A stretch of DNA of 64,000 nucleotides, from NCBI RefSeq assembly GCF_001570885.1, contig NZ_BCSN01000004.1, forward strand, positions 1-64,000. Reading direction: 5' to 3'. This DNA comes from Micrococcus lylae NBRC 15355 (lineage in GTDB: Bacteria; Actinomycetota; Actinomycetes; Actinomycetales; Micrococcaceae). The notes beneath the pieces were generated by a model. The model did no database searches. It was given only the letters and a program-made list of their open reading frames with translations, and had not been told where the DNA came from. A program made the translations under genes and the position numbers. Below are positions 54,143 to 61,089 of this stretch, piece by piece (the stretch's first letter is position 1; every line of letters begins with the position of its first letter).

Positions 54143-54191
54143 GCGGGCCCCACCATGGGGGCGGCGCTGGGGTTCGAGGCCCCCGCCCGCA
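54143..54191 (+). pseudogene. possible truncated tRNA-Leu relic
   Basis: Begins GCGGGC, like the tRNA-Leu 5' end, and ends with the T-arm and GCCCGC-A of its 3' end. The D-arm, anticodon arm and variable arm are missing. It may be a deleted tRNA copy, or only an attachment-site copy with a chance GCGGGC upstream. Confidence 0.3.
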
Positions 54192-54194
54192 CTC
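54169..54194 (+). other. putative attR (copy of tRNA-Leu 3' end)
   Basis: GGGGTTCGAG, a G, five C's, then GCCCGCACTC. This repeats the T-arm and acceptor 3' strand of tRNA-Leu from 1.83 kb upstream. It marks the right boundary of the proposed inserted segment; core genes resume at 54292. Confidence 0.6.
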
Positions 54195-54291
54195 GTCACG
54201 ACGACGGCCGCGTCCGTCCGGAGGACACCGCACCAGGGTGCCCCGCCACAGGGACGGCGCCCAGACCGAACGACACCGAGGGAGGCCTGCC

Positions 54292-55977
54292 ATGGAGCTG
54301 TCGCGCCGTGCCGCCCTGGGCCTGGGCCTGTCCGGGCTCGCCCTCGCCGCGGCAGGCTGCACCGAGGACCTGCGCCGCCCGGCTTCGCCGACCCCCTCGC
54401 CGAGCGCCTCCTCCAGCGCAGTCGCGGCGACCGGACCCCGCGGCCGAACCCTGGTGGTCGGCTCCCCCGGGCGTCTCACCTCCCGCGACCCTCACCTGCA
54501 GTGGGACTCGGAGACCTTCCGCCTCTCCCGCCAGGTGTTCGAGACCCTGCTGGGCGTGGACCCGGAGACCGGCAAGGCCGTGCCCGCCCTGGCCGAGAGC
54601 CACGAGGTGACCGCCGACGGTCGCATCCACCGCTTCCGCCTGCGCGAGGGGGTGGTGTTCTCCGATGACACCCCGTGCGATGCGGCTGCCGTGGCGGCCA
54701 ACGTGGAGCGCTGGGCGGCGAAGGATGAGCGCGAGGACGTCACCGCCTCCCCCTTCGTCTCCGTCTTCGGCGCCCACCTGGGCGAGGAGGACTGCCGTCT
54801 GGACTCCGTCGAGGTCGAGGACGAGCTGACCCTGCGGCTGACGCTCAGCACGCCGCTGCGACATCTGGCGATGGCCTTGACGGCACCGCATTTCGCCATC
54901 TCCTCGCCCCAGTCCTGGGAACGCACCGCCCATACCCCCGAGGGCAGCGTCTCCTCCCCCGCCGGCACGGGGCCCTATCGCTGGGCCACGGCACAGGAGT
55001 CGCACGCGGCCCTCTCGGCCGCCTCGGCGGTGCGCCGAGGCGCCGTGCTGGTCGCCAGCTCCACCTACCGCGGTGAGCGCCCGCAGGCGTCCCCGGTGAT
55101 CGTGGCCTCCTGGGGCCGGGTCGGCACCCGCCTGCGCGAGTTCCGCCGCGGCCATGCGGACGTCATCGACGTGGTCTCCCCGCCGCAGCTGCGCCCGCTC
55201 GTGGAGTCCGGCGCCCAGGTCCTGCAGCGTGACCCGCTGTCCGTGCTCTACCTGGGCATGAACATGGCGCACCCGGTGATGGGCTCGCTCTACGTCCGGC
55301 AGGCCGTGGCGCACGGCGTGGACCGGCCGGCCCTCGCCCGTTCCGGGCTCTTCCTGGACGGCACCTCGATGGCCCATGACGTGGTGCCGCCGACCCTGGG
55401 CGTGGCCAACGAGGACGCCGAGCGCTACGACATCAACCCCCGTGAGGCCCGCGACCTGCTCCACCTGGCCGGCTACGAGGGCGAGCCGCTCGAGTTCCTC
55501 TACCCGACCGGCACCGGCCGGCCGTCCCTGCCCACCCCGGAACTCGTCTACGCCCGGATCGCCGAGGACCTCGGGAAGATCGGGCTGAACATCGTGCCCG
55601 TGCCTGTGCCCGCGGACGAGGACTACCAGCGCACGGTCCGTGAGCGCGAGGGCCGAGCGCTGCACCTGATGAGCCGTGACGGCCTCTTCCGCGACCCCCA
55701 CGCCTTCATCGAGCCGCTCTGCCGTTCGGACGCCGCGGAGACGAACTACGCGAACCCCCACGTGCAGCGGCTGCTGCAGCGCGCGGCCCTGGCCGAGGAC
55801 GACGATCGCCGTCGCGAGGTGTTCGGGCAGATCCTCGCCTCCCTCGCCCTCGACCTCCCGGTGCTGCCGCTGGTCTACCCGATCTCCGCGGCCGCCGTGG
55901 GCGCCCGGGTCCAGGCCTACCCGACCTCCCCGCTGCTGGACGAGCACTACTCCTCCGTCCGGCTCTCCGCCGACTGA
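54292..55977 (+). CDS. ABC transporter substrate-binding lipoprotein (family 5, oligopeptide/dipeptide-like)
   Basis: 561 residues with GGAGG before the ATG. The signal peptide ELSRRAALGLGLSGLALAAAGC has a twin-arginine-like SRRAAL start and a lipobox ending in Cys23, so it is probably a Tat- or Sec-exported lipoprotein. The mature part follows SBP family 5: TSRDPHLQWDSETFRLSRQV, VFETLLGVDPETGKAVPALA, MAHPVMGSLYVRQAVAHGVD, then RAALAEDDDRRREVFGQILA near the end. It should capture peptides or a similar ligand, but no permease or ATPase gene is adjacent, so it is an orphan within this window. Confidence 0.87.
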   Translation: MELSRRAALGLGLSGLALAAAGCTEDLRRPASPTPSPSASSSAVAATGPRGRTLVVGSPGRLTSRDPHLQWDSETFRLSRQVFETLLGVDPETGKAVPALAESHEVTADGRIHRFRLREGVVFSDDTPCDAAAVAANVERWAAKDEREDVTASPFVSVFGAHLGEEDCRLDSVEVEDELTLRLTLSTPLRHLAMALTAPHFAISSPQSWERTAHTPEGSVSSPAGTGPYRWATAQESHAALSAASAVRRGAVLVASSTYRGERPQASPVIVASWGRVGTRLREFRRGHADVIDVVSPPQLRPLVESGAQVLQRDPLSVLYLGMNMAHPVMGSLYVRQAVAHGVDRPALARSGLFLDGTSMAHDVVPPTLGVANEDAERYDINPREARDLLHLAGYEGEPLEFLYPTGTGRPSLPTPELVYARIAEDLGKIGLNIVPVPVPADEDYQRTVREREGRALHLMSRDGLFRDPHAFIEPLCRSDAAETNYANPHVQRLLQRAALAEDDDRRREVFGQILASLALDLPVLPLVYPISAAAVGARVQAYPTSPLLDEHYSSVRLSAD

Positions 55978-56078
55978 AGCGGCACCTGCCCGGAGTGCGT
56001 CCGGGGCCGCCAGACCCGGCCCGTCGGAGTGAGTCCCGTCATGCCGGTGACAGGACGTGGGCGCGGCGTCCGCGGTAG

Positions 56079-56084
56079 TAGACT
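56079..56084 (+). promoter_or_regulatory. -10 box (TAGACT) of mqo
   Basis: TAGACT lies 104 bp before the mqo GTG in the 211-bp gap after the solute-binding gene. No clear -35 box; leader about 98 nt. Confidence 0.45.
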
Positions 56085-56188
56085 CGGGCCCGAGCGGACG
56101 GACCCCGCAGACCTCCCGTCCACGGTGGTCGGGACCGGGTCCCACCCGCACCCGCATCCGCGTCCTTGACCTCGGAGAGTTGTTTTTC

Positions 56189-57670
56189 GTGACCACGCAG
56201 ACCACCACCACGCACGACGTCGTCCTCATCGGCGGCGGCATCATGTCCGCCACGCTCGGCACCCTGCTGCAGAAGCTGGAGCCGACCTGGTCGATCGCCC
56301 TCTACGAGAACCTGGACCAGGCCGGCCTGGAGTCCTCGGATCCGTGGAACAACGCCGGCACCGGCCACGCCGCCCTGTGCGAGCTGAACTACGCACCCCG
56401 CCAGGCCGACGGCACCGTGGACCCGACCAAGGCCCTCGGCATCAACGAGCAGTTCTGGGTGTCCCGCCAGTTCTGGTCCTCCCTCGTGCAGGACGGCACC
56501 CTGAAGGACCCGAAGTCCTTCATCAACCCGCTGCCGCACATGTCCTTCGTGTGGGGCGACGACCATGCCGACTACCTGCAGGCCCGCTACGAGGCGATGT
56601 CCGCGCAGCCGCTGTTCGAGACCATGGAGCACACCGAGGACCCGGAGAAGATCCGCGAGTGGACCCCGCTGCTCATCAACGGCCGCCACGACGGCAAGCG
56701 CCTGGCCGCCTCCCGCGTGGCCGGCGGCACCGACGTCGACTTCGGCGCCCTGACCCGCCAGCTCGTCACCCGCATGGCCGACTCCGGCGTGGACGTGCGC
56801 TTCGGCCACAAGGTGACCGGCCTCACCCGCGGCACCGACGGCCGCTGGGAGGTCGGCGTGAAGAACCGCGCCGCCGGCGAGTCCTTCACCGACCGCGCCC
56901 GCTTCGTGTTCATCGGCGCCGGCGGCGGCGCCCTGCACCTGCTGCAGGCCTCGGGCATCCCGGAGGCCAAGGGCTTCGGCGGCTTCCCGGTGTCCGGCCA
57001 GTTCCTGCGCTGCACCGACGAGTCGATCGTGTCCCAGCACATGGCCAAGGTCTACGGCCAGGCCCAGGTCGGCGCCCCGCCGATGTCCGTGCCGCACCTG
57101 GACACCCGCTTCGTCGACGGCAAGCGCTCCCTCCTGTTCGGCCCGTACGCCGGCTTCTCCACCAACTTCCTGAAGTCGGGCTCCTACCTGGACCTGCCGT
57201 TGTCGGTCCGTCCGCACAACCTGGTGCCGATGCTCGCCGTGGCCAAGGACAACATGGACCTGACCAAGTACCTGGTCACCGAGGTCCTGAAGTCCCAGGA
57301 CAAGAAGGTCGAGGCCCTCAAGGACTTCTTCCCGGAGGCCGACGGCTCGAAGTGGGAGCTGATCACCGCGGGCCAGCGCGTCCAGGTGATGAAGAAGGAC
57401 AAGAAGAAGGGCGGCGTGCTGCAGTTCGGCACCGAGGTCGTCACCCACGGCGACGGTTCCCTGGGCGCCCTGCTCGGCGCCTCCCCGGGCGCCTCCACCG
57501 CCGCGCCGATCATGCTGTCCCTCCTGGAGCGCTGCTTCCCGGCCAAGATGGACGCCTGGAAGCCGCAGTTCGAGGCGCTGGTGCCGTCCTACGGCCGCAA
57601 GCTCAACGAGGACCGTGCCCTGCTGGACGAGGTGCGCTCGGCCACCGACTCCGCCCTGCAGCTGAACTGA
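56189..57670 (+). CDS. mqo: malate:quinone oxidoreductase
   Basis: 493 residues from GTG with GGAGAG upstream. FAD-dependent, membrane-peripheral enzyme that oxidises malate and passes electrons to the quinone pool. The N-terminus [20 protein letters not shown] is the FAD-binding motif. [63 protein letters not shown] and [17 protein letters not shown] match the Mqo family. The downstream RND permease starts 4 bp later, so the two are probably co-transcribed despite unrelated roles. Confidence 0.95.
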   Translation: MTTQTTTTHDVVLIGGGIMSATLGTLLQKLEPTWSIALYENLDQAGLESSDPWNNAGTGHAALCELNYAPRQADGTVDPTKALGINEQFWVSRQFWSSLVQDGTLKDPKSFINPLPHMSFVWGDDHADYLQARYEAMSAQPLFETMEHTEDPEKIREWTPLLINGRHDGKRLAASRVAGGTDVDFGALTRQLVTRMADSGVDVRFGHKVTGLTRGTDGRWEVGVKNRAAGESFTDRARFVFIGAGGGALHLLQASGIPEAKGFGGFPVSGQFLRCTDESIVSQHMAKVYGQAQVGAPPMSVPHLDTRFVDGKRSLLFGPYAGFSTNFLKSGSYLDLPLSVRPHNLVPMLAVAKDNMDLTKYLVTEVLKSQDKKVEALKDFFPEADGSKWELITAGQRVQVMKKDKKKGGVLQFGTEVVTHGDGSLGALLGASPGASTAAPIMLSLLERCFPAKMDAWKPQFEALVPSYGRKLNEDRALLDEVRSATDSALQLN

Positions 57671-57674
57671 CCTC

Positions 57675-60600
57675 GTGAGGGCTCTCGCGCGGTTCTCCCT
57701 GGCACACCGCGCGCTGATCGCGCTGATCACGGTGTTCTGCACCGTGTTCGGCGTGATCGCGGCGGGTCAGCTCAAGCAGGAGCTGGTCCCGTCGCTGGAG
57801 CTGCCGGTGATCTCCGTCACCACGGTGTATCCGGGTGCCGGCCCCGAGGTCGTCGACGACGCCGTCGGCGAACCCCTCGAGCGGGCCCTCCAGGCCGTCG
57901 AGGGGCTCGAGTCGACGCGGTCGACCTCGTCGAACGGCTTCAATGCCGTGCTCCTGCAGTTCGAGTACGGGACCGATCTGAACCGTGCCCGTGGTCAGGT
58001 CGACCGCGCCGTCTCCAACCTCGCCCCGCAGCTGCCGGACGAGGCGGAGACCACCTCCTTCGCCGGCTCGTTCTCCGACTTCCCGGTGATGTTCCTCGCG
58101 GTGTCCTCGGACTCGGACCTGAACCGCACCCGGCAGCGGGTGGAGGACGTGGCGGTGCCCCGACTGCAGCGTCTGGAGGGCGTGCGCGGCGCGGAGGTCA
58201 CCGGCGGCACACAGGAGTACGTCTCGATCGTCCCGGACCAGGCGGGGCTCGCCGCCGCGGGGCTGTCCACGCAGGACATCGTCACCGCACTCGAGGAGAA
58301 CGCCGGCCTGTTCCCCATCGGCCAGGTGACGGAGGGCTCGCTGACGCTCCCCGTCCAGGCCGGGTCTCCGGTCGAGGACATCGAGGATCTGAAGGACATC
58401 GTGCTGGTGCCCGCGGACGGCGAGTCCTCCTCCCCGGACCGCGCTCCCCCGGCCCTGGGCGATGTCGCGGAGGTCTCGATGGCCGAGGCCGAGCCCACAT
58501 CACTCTCCCGCACCAACGGCGTGGACACGCTGTCCCTGAGCATCACCGCCACCCCGGACGCTGATCTGGTGCGCGTCTCCGAGGCCGTGGAGGAGATCCT
58601 GCCGGAGCTGGAGGGCGTCGTCGGGGACAACGCCCGCTTCACGGTGGTCTTCGATCAGGCCCCGTTCATCCAGCAGTCCATCGACACGCTGTTCCTGGAG
58701 GGCGTCCTGGGCCTGGGCTTCGCGGTCCTGGTGATCGCCGTCTTCCTGCTCTCCCTGCGCTCCACCCTGGTCACGACGGTCTCGATCCCGCTGTCGCTGC
58801 TGGCCACGCTGATCGGCGTCTGGCTGTCCGGCTACTCGCTGAACATGCTCACGCTGGGCGCGCTGACCATCGCGATCGGCCGTGTGGTGGACGACTCGAT
58901 CGTGGTGGTGGAGAACATCCGCCGCCACCTCGGCCTCGGCGAGGATCGGCGCACGGCGATCGTGCGCGGCACCGGCGAGGTCGGTCTGGCGATCACCGCC
59001 TCCACCCTCACCTCGGTGGCCGTGTTCCTCCCGGTCGCGTTCGTCTCCGGCCTGGCCGGCGAGCTGTTCCGGCCGTTCGCCGTGACCATGTCCCTGGCCC
59101 TGCTGGTCTCTCTGCTGGTGGCGCTGACGATCGTGCCGGTGCTGTCTTTCTGGTTCCTCGGCGGCACGGCGTCGCGGCGGACAGCGGGACAGGCGGCCGC
59201 TGAAGGGCTTGTCGACGACGGCCCCTCGCCCTCCGCTCGTCCGGTCGCCCACGCCTCCTGGCTGTCCCGGGCGTACCGCCCGGTGCTCCGCAGCACCCAG
59301 GCTCATCCGAAGACCACGATCGCCGCCGCGCTGGCCGTGCTCGTCGGCACCGGGGCCCTCGTCCCCCTGCTGCCCACCAACCTGCTGGGCGACACGGGCC
59401 AGAACTCCTTCACCGTCACCGCGCGCCAGAGTCCAGGCTCCTCGCTGGAGACCACGACCGCCGCGGCAGAGAAGGTCGACGAGGCCCTGCGCGGAACCGA
59501 GGGCGTGCAGGATGTGCAGTTCACGGTCGGCTCGGCCGGGATGATGGCGATGTTCGGCGGCGGCGCCACGGACGAGGCCAGCTTCACCGTGGTCACCGAC
59601 CCGGCCGTGGACCAGCCCGCCCTGCAGGACGAGGTGCGCGGCAGGCTGGCCCGTCTGCAGGACGTGGGCGAGGTGGAGGTCTCCCCCGCCGAGGGCTTCG
59701 GCGGCTCGGACATCGAGGTCACGGTCACCGCGCCGACCCCGGAGCAGCTGTCCGCCGCAGCGGAGCAGGTCGCGGACCGGATGCGCGGCCTGGAGGGGGT
59801 GCGCGAGGTGACCACGCCGGCCACAGACACCCGCCCCACCTTCCAGGTCGAGGTCGACCCGCAGGCCGCGGCCGCCGCCGGACTCACCGAGGAGGCGGTC
59901 TCCGGCCAGGTGGCCGCCGCATTGGACGCGGTCCCCTCTGGCCAGGTGCGCTTCGGGTTCACCGACTACACCGTGCGCCTGGGCGATCCCGAGCCGGTCA
60001 CCTCTCGCGCCGAGCTCGAGGCCGTCGAGGTCATGACACCCACGGGGCCGGTGGCCCTGTCCGAGCTGGCAGAGGTCCGCCAGGAGGACGTCCCGGCGAG
60101 CGTGACCTCCTCCGACGGCGAGCGGACCGCGGTGGTGTCCGTGACTCCCGGCTCCGACGACCTCGGCGCGGCCACCGCGGCTGTCCGTGAGGCCCTCGAC
60201 GGCATGGAGTTCGCCGAGGGCGTCGCGGCGGAGATCGGGGGCGCCGCCTCCCAACAGGAGAAGACGTTCCGGGATCTGGGCCTGGCCCTGCTGGCGGCGG
60301 TGGCGGCGGTGTACGTCGTCATGGTGGCGACGTTCCGCTCGCTGCTGCAGCCGTTCGTGCTGCTGGTCTCCATCCCGTTCGCAGCCACCGGCGCGTTCAT
60401 CGCCCTGCTGGTGACGGGCACCTCCCTGGGGCTGCCGAGCCTAATCGGCATGCTCATGTTGGTGGGCGTGGTGGTGACGAACGCGATCGTGCTGATCGAC
60501 CTGATCAACCAGTACCGCCGGGATGTGGGGCTCGGGCTGGACGAGGCGATCGAGCTGGGTGCGCTGAACCGCGTCCGCCCGGTGGTCATGACGGCCCTGG

Positions 60601-60950
60601 CGACCATCCTGGCGCTCATGCCCATGGCCCTGGGCGTGACCGGCCACGGCGGTTTCATCTCGCAGCCGCTGGCGGTGGCGGTGGTGGGCGGCCTGCTGTC
60701 CTCCACGGTGCTGACGCTGGTCGTGCTGCCGGTGCTCTACCGGTTCGCGGAGGCCCGTGGCGAGCGCCGCCGCCTGGCGGAGCAGTCCCGGATCGAGCAG
60801 GCCCGGGCCGAGCAGGAACGACAGCTGCGCGAGGCCGAGGCGGCCGCACAGGCCGGTGCCGGGGACCCCGCCCCCGCTCCGGGCCCTCGGCGCCGCGGCC
60901 TGCGCGAGCGCTTGAGGAAACTCACTCCGCGGCGACGCCGCACCGCCTGA
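57675..60950 (+). CDS. RND-family efflux transporter permease (HAE1/AcrB type)
   Basis: 1091 residues from GTG. Proton-driven export across the membrane. TM1 is near residues 8-30, a large periplasmic-type loop follows, and the conserved TM4 has VVDDSIVVVENIRRHLG with paired Asp for proton transfer. The half-transporter repeat is visible as a second loop (about 555-860) and second TM block ending LLSSTVLTLVVLPVLYRF. The cytoplasmic tail is Arg/Glu/Ala-rich. No membrane-fusion partner is adjacent, as is common for Gram-positive homologues such as SwrC. Substrate unknown. Confidence 0.9.
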   Translation: MRALARFSLAHRALIALITVFCTVFGVIAAGQLKQELVPSLELPVISVTTVYPGAGPEVVDDAVGEPLERALQAVEGLESTRSTSSNGFNAVLLQFEYGTDLNRARGQVDRAVSNLAPQLPDEAETTSFAGSFSDFPVMFLAVSSDSDLNRTRQRVEDVAVPRLQRLEGVRGAEVTGGTQEYVSIVPDQAGLAAAGLSTQDIVTALEENAGLFPIGQVTEGSLTLPVQAGSPVEDIEDLKDIVLVPADGESSSPDRAPPALGDVAEVSMAEAEPTSLSRTNGVDTLSLSITATPDADLVRVSEAVEEILPELEGVVGDNARFTVVFDQAPFIQQSIDTLFLEGVLGLGFAVLVIAVFLLSLRSTLVTTVSIPLSLLATLIGVWLSGYSLNMLTLGALTIAIGRVVDDSIVVVENIRRHLGLGEDRRTAIVRGTGEVGLAITASTLTSVAVFLPVAFVSGLAGELFRPFAVTMSLALLVSLLVALTIVPVLSFWFLGGTASRRTAGQAAAEGLVDDGPSPSARPVAHASWLSRAYRPVLRSTQAHPKTTIAAALAVLVGTGALVPLLPTNLLGDTGQNSFTVTARQSPGSSLETTTAAAEKVDEALRGTEGVQDVQFTVGSAGMMAMFGGGATDEASFTVVTDPAVDQPALQDEVRGRLARLQDVGEVEVSPAEGFGGSDIEVTVTAPTPEQLSAAAEQVADRMRGLEGVREVTTPATDTRPTFQVEVDPQAAAAAGLTEEAVSGQVAAALDAVPSGQVRFGFTDYTVRLGDPEPVTSRAELEAVEVMTPTGPVALSELAEVRQEDVPASVTSSDGERTAVVSVTPGSDDLGAATAAVREALDGMEFAEGVAAEIGGAASQQEKTFRDLGLALLAAVAAVYVVMVATFRSLLQPFVLLVSIPFAATGAFIALLVTGTSLGLPSLIGMLMLVGVVVTNAIVLIDLINQYRRDVGLGLDEAIELGALNRVRPVVMTALATILALMPMALGVTGHGGFISQPLAVAVVGGLLSSTVLTLVVLPVLYRFAEARGERRRLAEQSRIEQARAEQERQLREAEAAAQAGAGDPAPAPGPRRRGLRERLRKLTPRRRRTA

Positions 60951-61020
60951 GCGTGACTGCCGACGTCGGCAGCGCCTGAGCGCCGTTGCCGGCCGCGGCA
61001 GCGCCTGAGCGCCGTTGCCG
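60940..61020. repeat. 29-bp tandem repeat at 3' end of RND gene
   Basis: GGCAGCGCCTGAGCGCCGTT plus GCCG occurs at 60968-60991 and 60997-61020 (29-bp period). A diverged third copy starts at the RND stop codon. Each copy makes a TGCCG/CGGCA hairpin, one a perfect 16-bp palindrome (60957-60972), so the array may act as a terminator between the convergent RND and sbcC genes. Confidence 0.6.
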
Positions 61021-61089
61021 ACGCCGCGCCACCGACCCACGCGACCAGAGCCTCCGATCGCGCGCTCGAGGCCCTTCCCACCCCCGGTC

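Noticed and set aside
52365-54168. Integrase gene for the tRNA-Leu element
   Set aside because: All frames between the two att-like copies were read; none contains the tyrosine-recombinase R...HxxR...Y pattern or serine-recombinase motifs.
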